Positions 1 through 6,751 of a DNA stretch of 7,813 nt are shown in pieces. Source of the DNA: Klebsiella pneumoniae (lineage in GTDB: Bacteria > Pseudomonadota > Gammaproteobacteria > Ga0077536); assembly GCA_945873015.1 (NCBI GenBank), contig CAMCBY010000184.1, positions 1 to 7,813 on the forward strand. Reading direction: 5' to 3'. Under the pieces are notes generated by a model that was not told where the DNA came from, ran no database searches, and worked only from the letters and a program-made list of their open reading frames with translations. Made by a program: the position numbers and the translations under genes. Each line of letters begins with the position of its first letter. Position 1 is the first letter of the stretch.

Positions 1-30
1 CACCTACAGGGAGGCGTGAGGGTCAGGTCC

Positions 31-1053
31 TTAGTTACGGCTCTTGTCGACCAGCTTGTTCTTGCCTATCCAGGGCATCATGCCACGCAGACGCGCGCCG
101 ACTTCCTCGATCTGATGCGCGGCGGCGTTACGACGTTTGGCCTTCAGCACTGCCGTACCGGTGCGGTTCTCGCCTATCCATTCGCGCGCAAATTCGCCGT
201 TCTGGATCTCCGACAGGATCTTTTTCATCTCCGCGCGGGTTTCGTCAGTAACGATGCGCGGGCCGCGGGTGAAATCACCGTATTCGGCGGTGTTTGAAAT
301 CGAATAACGCATGTTGGCGATGCCGCCCTCGTAGATGAGGTCCACGATCAGCTTCACTTCGTGCAGGCATTCGAAGTAGGCCATCTCCGGCGCGTAGCCG
401 GCGTCCACCAGGGTCTCGAAACCGGCTTCGATGAGCGCCGTGATACCGCCGCACAGCACCGACTGCTCGCCGAACAGGTCGGTCTCGGTCTCTTCGCGGA
501 AGTTGGTCTCAATCACACCGGCGCGGGCGCCGCCGTTGGCGCAGGCATAGGACAGCGCGATGTTCTTGGCCTGACCAGAGGCGTCCTGGTAGATGGCAAT
601 CAGGCTCGGCACACCGCCGCCCTGCTGGTACGTGGAACGCACCAGATGACCCGGGCCCTTGGGCGCAATCATGATGACGTCGAGGTCGGCGCGCGGCACG
701 AGTTGGCCGAAGTGGATGTTGAAGCCGTGCGCGAAGGCCAGCGCCGCACCCTGCTTGATGTTGGGCTCGATTTCACTCGCATAGAGGTCGGCCTGCTGTT
801 CATCGGGCGCAAGTATCATGATGACGTCGGCGGACTTCACCGCGTCAGCGACCGACGCCACCTGCAAACCTGCAGCAGTGGCTTTCTGCGCGCTGCTCGA
901 ACCGCTACGCAGACCGACCACGACATCGACGCCGGATTCCTTGAGGTTATTGGCATGCGCATGGCCTTGGGAGCCGTAGCCGATGATGGCGACCTTGCGC
1001 GCCTGGATGAGCGAGAGGTCGGCGTCTTTGTCGTAATAGATGTTCATTGCCAT
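31..1053 (-). CDS. ilvC: Ketol-acid reductoisomerase, class I, NADP(+)-type
   Basis: Cytosolic Mg-dependent enzyme that isomerises and reduces 2-acetolactate or 2-aceto-2-hydroxybutyrate to the dihydroxy acid, the step after acetolactate synthase. The 340-residue length matches the short class I family (about 338). Visible: Rossmann motif GYGSQGHAHA at 25-34; the cofactor-discriminating loop LRSGSSSA at 48-55, whose Arg and serines with no acidic residue suggest NADPH; conserved HGF (His109) and PKGPGH (Lys132); metal and catalytic acids in ETDLFGEQ (Asp192, Glu196) and ECLHE (Glu228, Glu232); Ser253 in YSISN. The ATG at 1053 has AGGA 8 bases upstream. A second ATG two codons in would match many homologues but has no better ribosome site. 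It is the last gene of the ilvB-ilvN-ilvC run, 54 bases after ilvN. Only 30 bases remain downstream and they show no terminator. Family identification is very sure; the cofactor choice is inferred from the loop. Confidence 0.98.
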   Translation of the reverse strand: MAMNIYYDKDADLSLIQARKVAIIGYGSQGHAHANNLKESGVDVVVGLRSGSSSAQKATAAGLQVASVADAVKSADVIMILAPDEQQADLYASEIEPNIKQGAALAFAHGFNIHFGQLVPRADLDVIMIAPKGPGHLVRSTYQQGGGVPSLIAIYQDASGQAKNIALSYACANGGARAGVIETNFREETETDLFGEQSVLCGGITALIEAGFETLVDAGYAPEMAYFECLHEVKLIVDLIYEGGIANMRYSISNTAEYGDFTRGPRIVTDETRAEMKKILSEIQNGEFAREWIGENRTGTAVLKAKRRNAAAHQIEEVGARLRGMMPWIGKNKLVDKSRN

Positions 1054-1107
1054 GCTTGCTGTCCTGTTTCAGTGTGAATGTCGATTGTGCGGTACGGTGG
1101 CGCGCGC

Positions 1108-1608
1108 TTAAGCCTTCAATGCCTTGCTGCCCTTCAGTAGTCCAAGCACGCCGGAGCGCGCCATTTCCATCACATGACGCACTCCCACCGCCTCGACAAA
1201 ATCGTCGAGCCGCTGCGGCGAACCCGTCAGTTCCAAAGTGAAGCTGATATCGGTGATGTCGACCACCTCGGCACGGAAAATATCGGCCAGGCGTTTGACC
1301 TCGGCGCGGTGGTCCGGGCTCGCGGCGCGCACTTTGACCAGCATGAGTTCGCGCGAGATGTGCGGCCCTTCATTGAGGTCGACCAGCTTGATCACATCCA
1401 CCAGCTTGTTCAGTTGTTTGGTGATCTGTTCGATGATCTGCGGCGAACCGCTGGTAACGACCGTCATACGCGACACGCTCGGATCTTCGGTCGGCGCCAC
1501 TGCCAGCGACTCGATGTTGTAGGCACGCGCCGAAAACAGGCCTGCCACCCGCGACAAGGCCCCCGCAGCATTCTCGAGCAGGATGGATATCGTGTGTCTT
1601 TCGTTCAT
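1108..1608 (-). CDS. ilvN: Acetolactate synthase small (regulatory) subunit
   Basis: Regulatory partner of the IlvB large subunit. In this family it stimulates catalysis and confers feedback inhibition by valine. At 166 residues it is the normal length for the short bacterial form (E. coli IlvH 163). Residues about 5-80 form the N-terminal ACT domain, with ISILLEN, GALSRV, the YNIES motif and APTEDPSVSRMT; the rest is the ALS small-subunit C-terminal domain (HISRELMLVKV, ending VMEMARSGVLGLLKG). Asn13, Gly16 and Asn31 correspond to E. coli IlvH Asn11, Gly14 and Asn29, which shape the valine site, so valine sensitivity is likely retained (inference). One small difference is Ala29 where E. coli has Gly before YNIES. 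The start is ATG at 1608: GAGGTG lies 6 bases upstream, while the in-frame GTG at 1617 falls inside that ribosome site. It begins 12 bases after the ilvB stop codon, so translation is probably coupled. It could equally be named ilvH. Confidence 0.97.
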   Translation of the reverse strand: MNERHTISILLENAAGALSRVAGLFSARAYNIESLAVAPTEDPSVSRMTVVTSGSPQIIEQITKQLNKLVDVIKLVDLNEGPHISRELMLVKVRAASPDHRAEVKRLADIFRAEVVDITDISFTLELTGSPQRLDDFVEAVGVRHVMEMARSGVLGLLKGSKALKA

Positions 1609-1614
1609 GTCTGG

Positions 1615-1620
1615 CACCTC
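1615..1620 (-). promoter_or_regulatory. Ribosome binding site that fixes the ilvN start
   Basis: On the minus strand GAGGTG lies between the ilvB stop codon and ATG 1608, with a 6-base spacer. The competing GTG start at 1617-1615 is part of this same sequence and would have a purine run directly abutting it, so it is an unlikely start. Confidence 0.7.
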
Positions 1621-3360
1621 TTACGCGAGCTCACGCTCAACCGGCGCAGCATTCTGGCTCGGTGCGAGATGCATCTCGTGCTGGCCCTTGCCGGCCGCGA
1701 TCATCGGATAGACGTTTTCGGTCTGGTCAGTGATGAAATCCATCAACACCAGACGGTTCTTGATGGCGAAGGCTTCCTTGAACGCGCCTTCGACGTCACC
1801 CGGTTTTTCGATGCGCATGCCGACATGGCCAAACGCCTCGGCCAGTTTCACGAAGTCCGGCAGCGATTCCATGTAGGAATGGGAATAACGGCTGTCGTAG
1901 AAGAATTCCTGCCACTGCCGCACCATGCCCATGTAACGGTTATTCAAGCTCACGATTTTGAGCGGCAGACCGTATTGCAGGCAGGTTGAAAGCTCCTGCA
2001 CACACATCACGAAACTCGCCTCACCCGTCACACACGCGACCGTCGCGTCGGGGAATGCAAGCTGCACACCCATCGCCGACGGCAGGCCAAAACCCATCGT
2101 GCCGAGGCCGCCTGAATTGATCCAGCGGCGCGGTTTATCGAACGGATAGTACTGAGCGGCCCACATCTGGTGCTGGCCCACATCGGAAGTGATATAGGCG
2201 TCGCCATCGGTAACTTTGTAGAGCTGCTGGATCACGCCCTGCGGTTTGATCTTGTCGCTGTTGGTGTCAAAACGCAGACAATCGAGGCTGCGCCAGGCAT
2301 TAATCTGCTGCCACCACGCGTCATTGGCGCGATCAACGGGCTTCTGACCACCGGCGGCAAGCACTTCAATCAGATCGCGCAGCACATGTCCGACGCTGCC
2401 GACGATGGGCACGTCGACCGGCACGTTCTTGGCGATCGAAGCCGGATCGATGTCGATATGAATGATCTTGGCTTCGGGGCAGAACTTGGCCAGATCGCCC
2501 GTCACCCGGTCGTCGAAGCGCGCGCCGATGGCGCACAGTACATCGCAGTGATGCATGGCCATGTTTGCTTCGTAGGTGCCATGCATGCCGAGCATGCCGA
2601 TGAACTGCGGGTCGGTGCCGGGATAGGCGCCCAGCCCCATCAAGGTATTGGTGACCGGGTAACCGAGCAGACGCGCGAACTGCGTCAATTCCGCCGCAGC
2701 GTTGTCCAGCACCACCCCGCCGCCGGTGTAGATCATCGGCCGCGAGGCGGTCGCGAGCAATTGCGCGGCGCGTTTGATCTGCCCCGGATGGCCCTTCAGA
2801 TTGGGCTTGTAGGAGCGCATCTCGACCGAGGCCGGATAGTTGTATTCAGTGAGGTTGGCGGTGACGTCCTTGGGGATGTCCACCACCACCGGGCCGGGAC
2901 GACCGGTAGTCGCCACGAAGAAAGCCTTTTTGATGGTCGCAGCCAGGTCTTCGACCCGCTCGACCAGGAAGTTGTGTTTCACACAGGGGCGTGTGATGCC
3001 GACACAATCGACTTCCTGAAACGCATCGTTGCCAATCAGCGCAGTCGAGACCTGGCCGGTGAACACCACCAGCGGAATCGAATCCATGTAGGCGGTGGCA
3101 ATGCCGGTCACGCAGTTGGTCGCGCCGGGGCCGGAGGTGACCAGCACCACGCCGGGTTTACCGGTCGAGCGCGCATAGCCGTCGGCGGCATGGGTTGCGC
3201 CCTGTTCGTGACGGACCAGGATGTGCTTGAACTTGTCCTGTTTGAAGATTTCGTCGTAGATGTGCAGTACTGAACCGCCCGGATAGCCGAACAGGAACTC
3301 CACACCCTCGTCGGCCAAGGCACGCACGAAGATCTCCGCCCCACGCAGTCGCTCTGTCAT
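1621..3360 (-). CDS. ilvB: Acetolactate synthase large (catalytic) subunit
   Basis: Thiamine-diphosphate enzyme that joins two pyruvates to 2-acetolactate, or pyruvate plus 2-oxobutyrate to acetohydroxybutyrate: the committed step to valine, leucine and isoleucine. From ATG 3360 it is 579 residues, usual for the family. Domain order: N-terminal PYR domain with GYPGGSVLHIYDE (25-37), RHEQGATHAADGYAR holding the catalytic Glu52, then VTSGPGATN and AYMDSIPLVVFTGQV; the central nucleotide-binding domain with GMLGMHGTYEANMAMH and IGARFDDRVTG; the C-terminal ThDP domain with SDVGQHQMW, NSGGLGTMGFGLPSAMG and the metal motif at 446-474. That motif reads GEA...NN rather than the textbook GDG...NN. ATG is preferred because AGGTGG lies 8 bases upstream; the GTG four codons earlier lies inside that site. 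First gene of the operon, followed by ilvN 12 bases on. It closely resembles proteins named ilvI in gamma- and betaproteobacteria, so the ilvB/ilvI name is arbitrary. Confidence 0.98.
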   Translation of the reverse strand: MTERLRGAEIFVRALADEGVEFLFGYPGGSVLHIYDEIFKQDKFKHILVRHEQGATHAADGYARSTGKPGVVLVTSGPGATNCVTGIATAYMDSIPLVVFTGQVSTALIGNDAFQEVDCVGITRPCVKHNFLVERVEDLAATIKKAFFVATTGRPGPVVVDIPKDVTANLTEYNYPASVEMRSYKPNLKGHPGQIKRAAQLLATASRPMIYTGGGVVLDNAAAELTQFARLLGYPVTNTLMGLGAYPGTDPQFIGMLGMHGTYEANMAMHHCDVLCAIGARFDDRVTGDLAKFCPEAKIIHIDIDPASIAKNVPVDVPIVGSVGHVLRDLIEVLAAGGQKPVDRANDAWWQQINAWRSLDCLRFDTNSDKIKPQGVIQQLYKVTDGDAYITSDVGQHQMWAAQYYPFDKPRRWINSGGLGTMGFGLPSAMGVQLAFPDATVACVTGEASFVMCVQELSTCLQYGLPLKIVSLNNRYMGMVRQWQEFFYDSRYSHSYMESLPDFVKLAEAFGHVGMRIEKPGDVEGAFKEAFAIKNRLVLMDFITDQTENVYPMIAAGKGQHEMHLAPSQNAAPVERELA

Positions 3361-3368
3361 TTTCTTTA

Positions 3369-3374
3369 CCACCT
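3369..3374 (-). promoter_or_regulatory. Ribosome binding site that fixes the ilvB start
   Basis: AGGTGG on the minus strand stands 8 bases before ATG 3360. The GTG at 3372-3370, which would lengthen the protein by four residues (M-V-K-K), is part of this site and has no purine-rich sequence of its own upstream, so ATG is the better start. Confidence 0.75.
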
Positions 3375-3416
3375 AGATCTGTTCGGACCCTGTCGTGCCC
3401 GGGGATTAGTCGTAAA

Positions 3417-3433
3417 CGTGGCTGTTTTCCACG
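3417..3433 (-). repeat. Short hairpin in the ilvB leader
   Basis: A perfect 5-bp stem (CGTGG with CCACG) with a 7-base loop. Read leftward it is followed by TTTACG, which is too short a stem and T run for a credible intrinsic terminator. The CCACG arm (3429-3433) could instead pair with a second CGTGG at 3462-3466, so it may take part in alternative folds. Confidence 0.35.
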
Positions 3434-3435
3434 CT

Positions 3436-3528
3436 TCGCTCCCCCCTCATCGCCGCGTTCGCGTGGTTGCGTCCGGGCTCTTCGTTGACAGGCGTCGCCG
3501 TGGATGGCGACCCAACGATGGGGAGCGA
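3436..3528 (-). repeat. Nested inverted repeats in the ilvB leader
   Basis: TCGCTCCCC (3436-3444) and GGGGAGCGA (3520-3528) are perfect 9-bp inverted repeats. An inner CATCG (3448-3452) with CGATG (3516-3520) can extend the stem across a bulge. Inside lies a perfect 6-bp hairpin, GTCGCC (3494-3499) with GGCGAC (3506-3511), which may be capped outside by TCGTTG (3482-3487) with CAACGA (3513-3518). The last pairing shares bases 3516-3518 with the CATCG/CGATG pairing, so the two cannot form together. If the proposed ilvB promoter is right, the transcript starts almost exactly at the right arm. The repeats are seen directly; any regulatory role is inferred, and GC-rich DNA yields some such repeats by chance. 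Confidence 0.45.
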
Positions 3529-3535
3529 GGGCGGC

Positions 3536-3564
3536 AAGCTACTCATGTTCGTTATGGGGGTCAA
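3536..3564 (-). promoter_or_regulatory. Candidate ilvB promoter
   Basis: On the minus strand TTGACC (3564-3559) is followed after 17 bases by TAGCTT (3541-3536). The -35 matches consensus at five of six positions; the -10 is poor at three of six. A T6 run (3571-3566) just upstream of the -35 is in the place of an UP-like element. Transcription would begin near 3529 and give a leader of about 170 bases before ilvB. It is the best candidate found but not a strong one. Confidence 0.33.
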
Positions 3565-3576
3565 GAAAAAATCGCG

Positions 3577-3601
3577 CCGGACTTGAGCTTGCCCGGACTT
3601 G
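3577..3601. repeat. Tandem 9-bp repeat upstream of the ilvB promoter candidate
   Basis: CCGGACTTG occurs at 3577-3585 and again at 3593-3601, a 16-base period. A degenerate third element with the same CTTGAG start and a following TGCC begins at 3630, three periods after the matching base at 3582. The two exact copies end 12 bases before the candidate ilvB -35 and could be a regulator site for ilvB or proS. No known regulator consensus is recognised. Confidence 0.4.
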
Positions 3602-3687
3602 GTGCGCGGTTGCAGGGTCAGTCCGAAGTCTTGAGAATGCCGGGCCTAGTGCTTTTTTCGACTTCACGAGCCAGGCAGAACCATCCC

Positions 3688-5403
3688 ATGCGTATAAGCA
3701 AAATCCTCATTCCGACTCTGCGCGACGCGCCGGGCGATGCCGAAATCGTTAGCCATAAGCTCATGGTGCGCGCCGGCATGATTCGCCAGCTCGCGTCCGG
3801 CATCTATACCTGGCTGCCGCTGGGCCTGCGCGTGCTGCGCAAAGTCGAGCGCATCGTGCGCGACGAGATGGATGCCGCCGGCGCCCAGGAAGTCTTGATG
3901 CCGGGCGTGCTGCCGGCCGAACTGTGGCAGGAATCGGGGCGTTGGGACCACTACGGCCCGGAACTGCTGCGCATCAAGGACCGCCACGATCGCGCGTTCT
4001 GCCTGGGGCCCACCCACGAAGAGGCGATCACCGACCTCATCCGCAATGAGGTGCACAGCTACAAACAGCTACCCGCCAACTTCTATCAGATTCAGACCAA
4101 GTTCCGTGACGAAGTGCGGCCGCGTTTCGGCATCATGCGCGCCCGCGAGTTCCTGATGAAGGACGCCTACTCCTTTCACCTCGATACGGCCTCGCTGGAA
4201 CAGACATATCAGGATATGTACCGCGCCTACAGCCGCATATTCGAGCGCGCGGGGTTGACCTTCCGCGCGGTGCTGGCCGATACCGGCAATATCGGTGGCT
4301 CGAAGTCCCATGAATTCCACGTGCTCGCCGATTCTGGCGAAGATCAGATAGCGTTCAGCACCACGGGCGACTACGCCGCCAATGTCGAGATGGTGCCGGC
4401 GCCGGCGCCGAGCGCGCCGCGTCCGGCGCCAGGCAACACCCTGGAGAAAGTCGCAACGCCCAAGGCGCACACGATTGCCGAAGTCAGCGCCTTTTTAAAG
4501 GTCGACGCCAGTCAGGTAGTGAAGACCTTGATGGTGGCCGGCGAAGACGGTGGCCTGGTCGCGCTGGTACTGCGTGGCGACCATGAGCTCAATGCGGTCA
4601 AGGCCCAGAAGATTGCGGGCGTCGCGTCACCCTTGCGCATGGCGCGCGCCGATGAAATTGAAGCGGTCGTCAAATGCGGTCCAGGCTCGCTCGGGCCGTG
4701 CAATGTCAGCGTCAAAGTGGTGGCCGACAGCGCCGCCGCCGCACTGGCGGACTTCGTGTGCGGCGCCAACGTGCATGGCTTCCATCTGACCGGCGTGAAC
4801 TGGGGCCGCGATACCGCCGAACCGGAAGTAGCAGATTTGCGTAACGCCCAGCCCGGCGACCCGAGTCCCGATGGCAGCGGTCCGCTCGATATCAAACGCG
4901 GTATCGAAGTCGGCCATATCTTTCAGCTCGGCACCAAATATTCAGAAGCAATGAAGGCGCGCGTGCTCGATGACACTGGCGCCAATGTCACCATGGTGAT
5001 GGGCTGCTACGGCATCGGCGTGTCGCGTATTGTCGCTGCCGCCATCGAACAGAACCACGACGACAAAGGTATCGTGTGGCCGGTAGGCATCGCGCCCTTC
5101 GAGTGCGCGATTGCGCCGATAGGCATGCACAAGTCAGAGAAGGTCAAAGCCGCCGCCGAGAAACTCTACACCGATCTGAAAGCGGCCGGCATCGACGTGC
5201 TGTTTCACGACGGCAATGAGCGCCCGGGTGTGATGTTTGCCGATCTCGAACTCATCGGCATTCCCCATCGTATCGTGGTGAGCGATCGCGGCATCGACGG
5301 CGGCACGCTGGAATACAAGGCGCGCACCGCGGAAACCGCCGAGGCGCTGCCGCTGGCGGAAGTGGTAGGGATCTTGAAAGCGAAAATTGAAGCGGAGCGC
5401 TGA
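3688..5403 (+). CDS. proS: Prolyl-tRNA synthetase, bacterial type with editing domain
   Basis: Class II aminoacyl-tRNA synthetase that charges tRNA-Pro with proline in the cytosol. Its 571 residues match E. coli ProRS (572) almost position for position. Domains: N-terminal catalytic part with motif 1 (about 38-73, SGIYTWLPLG), GPTHEE at 107-112 and motif 2 (FRDEVRPRFG at 139-148, then REFLMKDAYSF); the insertion/editing domain, about 224-405, which in this family hydrolyses Ala-tRNA-Pro and keeps Lys279 in VVKTLMV plus the GPGSLGP loop; motif 3 (GCYGIGVSR, 439-447); and the anticodon-binding domain from about 470. The open frame extends 90 codons upstream, but homology begins at MRISKILIPT, so ATG 3688 is chosen. 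Its ribosome site is weak (AGG 12 bases upstream). A proline-rich linker (236-249) precedes the editing domain. It is divergent from ilvB and tail-to-tail with yihY, with only two bases between stop codons. Confidence 0.98.
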   Translation: MRISKILIPTLRDAPGDAEIVSHKLMVRAGMIRQLASGIYTWLPLGLRVLRKVERIVRDEMDAAGAQEVLMPGVLPAELWQESGRWDHYGPELLRIKDRHDRAFCLGPTHEEAITDLIRNEVHSYKQLPANFYQIQTKFRDEVRPRFGIMRAREFLMKDAYSFHLDTASLEQTYQDMYRAYSRIFERAGLTFRAVLADTGNIGGSKSHEFHVLADSGEDQIAFSTTGDYAANVEMVPAPAPSAPRPAPGNTLEKVATPKAHTIAEVSAFLKVDASQVVKTLMVAGEDGGLVALVLRGDHELNAVKAQKIAGVASPLRMARADEIEAVVKCGPGSLGPCNVSVKVVADSAAAALADFVCGANVHGFHLTGVNWGRDTAEPEVADLRNAQPGDPSPDGSGPLDIKRGIEVGHIFQLGTKYSEAMKARVLDDTGANVTMVMGCYGIGVSRIVAAAIEQNHDDKGIVWPVGIAPFECAIAPIGMHKSEKVKAAAEKLYTDLKAAGIDVLFHDGNERPGVMFADLELIGIPHRIVVSDRGIDGGTLEYKARTAETAEALPLAEVVGILKAKIEAER

Positions 5404-5405
5404 AC

Positions 5406-6680
5406 CTACAGGGCATCTTCGGGCGTCTCACCGTGCAGCAGTTCGGCGAGCGGTGTCCTGAGATGTTGTTCAGACCATTGGGCGAGTTCCAGCAGCTGCT
5501 CCTGCAGGCGCTGGTCGGAGTTGTCGCCGGGCAGTGGCTGCACGTCGTCGCGCATCGGAAAGCTCGGCGTAAGATGCAGCAGATCAAGCAAGGTCACGCG
5601 GTCGAGATCGCGCGCCAGCATCCATTCGAAACGATCGTCGCGATTGATCCAGCCCGCCCGGTCCAGGTTGTCCAGGGCGGCATTGATCGCGGCATAACCA
5701 AAATCCGCCTCGAAACGCAGCAGCTCTTTATCTGACAGACTTTGGCCGACGCGCTGCGCGTCGTGCAATCGCAGCAACACGCGGTAAGTGCAATACAGCG
5801 GGTCATCCGCTGCCAGCACTGCATGGCGGCGCGGGCGCGGCAGACGAAACGTGGTCAGACATTGGGTGATTTCAGCGCCCAGCAACACGATCACCCACGA
5901 CAGATAGATCCAGGTCAGGAAAATCGGCACCGTCGCGAATGCGCCATAAATGGCCTCCTGGGAGGGAAATCGCGTCACGAACAGCGCGAACCCATGTTTG
6001 GCTATCTCGAACAAGATACTCGCCACCACACCACCGATGATGGCGTGGCGCAACGGCACCGGCCGATAGGGAATCAGTTTGAAGAACAGCACAAAAGCCA
6101 GCGTGGTGGCGGCGAGCGGCAACAGGGTCAGCATCTGTGTACCGAGACTGACCATGTGCCCAGCTAACAACGGCAACGAGATCACGTAAGAAGTGATCAC
6201 CATGCCGGTACCGATCAGGACCGGTCCCAGCGTCAGCACCGACCAGTAAACCAGAAAGCGCACCATCAACGGGCGCTTCCTGCGCACACCCCAGATCACG
6301 TTGAAGGTCGACTCAATGGTCGAGAGCATGGTCAACACCGTGATCAGCAAGACCGTCACACCGACCGCCTGCAGACCGCGCGCTTTGGCGCTGAACTCGA
6401 CCAGATAGGTGCGCACCTGTTCGCCGAGTGCCGGCACAAAATTACGAAAGATGAAACTTTCGATCACTTCACGCCAGTCCTGAAACGCCGGGAAAGCCGA
6501 CAGACTGACGAACACCACCGTGAACAGCGGCACCAAGGCCAGCAGCGAGGTATAGGCCAGCGCGGCAGCGGTCCCGAGACACTGGTCTGAAGCGAAGCGG
6601 CGCGCGAGATAGCCGAGGAACAGCCACAGCCAACGGCCGCGCTCAGCGAGGCTCGGCACACCCGGCTCGGTTTTCATCAT
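5406..6680 (-). CDS. YihY/UPF0761 family inner-membrane protein with C-terminal cytosolic region
   Basis: Integral inner-membrane protein of the YihY/BrkB family, historically mislabelled ribonuclease BN; true RNase BN is the unrelated ElaC/Rbn, and the biochemical role of YihY remains uncertain. Of 424 residues, about 30-275 carry the family core with roughly six hydrophobic helices near 36-62, 103-128, 141-170, 180-205, 211-236 and 246-272. Family signatures visible are AAALAYTSLLALVPLFTV, STIESTFNVIWGVRR, RHAIIGGVVASILFEIAK and YGAFATVPIFLTWIYLSW. Residues about 285-424 are soluble and charged; about 295-370 look like a small winged-helix fold (LSDKELLRFEADFGYAAINAALDNL, followed by AGWINR), which is inference. 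Shorter homologues, such as E. coli YihY (about 290), lack this tail, while pseudomonad forms have it. The start is the ATG pair at 6680/6677, with GGCGGG as a weak ribosome site. Transcribed away from the arsC-like gene and converging on proS. Confidence 0.92.
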   Translation of the reverse strand: MMKTEPGVPSLAERGRWLWLFLGYLARRFASDQCLGTAAALAYTSLLALVPLFTVVFVSLSAFPAFQDWREVIESFIFRNFVPALGEQVRTYLVEFSAKARGLQAVGVTVLLITVLTMLSTIESTFNVIWGVRRKRPLMVRFLVYWSVLTLGPVLIGTGMVITSYVISLPLLAGHMVSLGTQMLTLLPLAATTLAFVLFFKLIPYRPVPLRHAIIGGVVASILFEIAKHGFALFVTRFPSQEAIYGAFATVPIFLTWIYLSWVIVLLGAEITQCLTTFRLPRPRRHAVLAADDPLYCTYRVLLRLHDAQRVGQSLSDKELLRFEADFGYAAINAALDNLDRAGWINRDDRFEWMLARDLDRVTLLDLLHLTPSFPMRDDVQPLPGDNSDQRLQEQLLELAQWSEQHLRTPLAELLHGETPEDAL

Positions 6681-6751
6681 CGCACACCCGCCGTGGTGGC
6701 CGTTACACTTGGTCTATCGATCATCGTTTCGTTCCTGCTGCGAATCGATCC

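Larger units (their letters stand above)
3361..3687. other. Divergent control region between ilvB and proS
   Basis: This 327-base stretch without a gene separates the starts of ilvB (leftward) and proS (rightward) and should hold both promoters. Seen in it: the ilvB ribosome site, inverted repeats between 3417 and 3528, a candidate ilvB promoter at 3536-3564 and a tandem repeat at 3577-3601. The small open frames on either strand are not convincing genes. The two longest leftward frames in the likely leader would give 46 and 14 residues, have no good ribosome site and are not rich in Leu, Ile or Val, so no attenuator leader peptide is visible. No convincing proS promoter was found: TTGACA at 3485-3490 has no acceptable -10 at normal spacing. 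The T6 run at 3653-3658 is not preceded by a stable hairpin. Confidence 0.8.

Noticed and set aside
361..1077. Long plus-strand open frame (238 codons) opposite ilvC
   Set aside because: It is antisense to a clearly conserved gene, its translation is rich in Arg, His, Gly and Val as expected from a GC-rich shadow frame, and it shows no family motif.
1174..1989. Plus-strand open frame of 271 codons opposite ilvN and the end of ilvB
   Set aside because: It runs across two real genes antisense, which is typical of a composition-driven shadow frame.
2170..3273. Plus-strand open frame of 367 codons opposite ilvB
   Set aside because: It lies wholly within ilvB on the other strand, has shadow-like composition and no recognisable domain or ribosome site.
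3631..3660. Intrinsic terminator ending in the T6 run at 3653-3658
   Set aside because: The bases before the T run do not form a stable stem, and the site would lie in the proS leader only 30 bases from its start codon.
3418..3687. 90-codon upstream extension of the proS frame from GTG 3418
   Set aside because: Residues before MRISKILIPT show no similarity to ProRS, and the aligned N-terminus of E. coli ProRS begins at that methionine.
3618..3803. Minus-strand 61-codon frame overlapping the start of proS, considered as an ilv leader peptide
   Set aside because: It is not rich in Leu, Ile or Val, overlaps the proS coding region, and has no terminator-like structure at its end.
5406..6680. 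Annotation as ribonuclease BN
   Set aside because: The name came from an early misassignment; the sequence is a multi-helix membrane protein with no nuclease motif, unlike the metallo-beta-lactamase RNase BN/Z.
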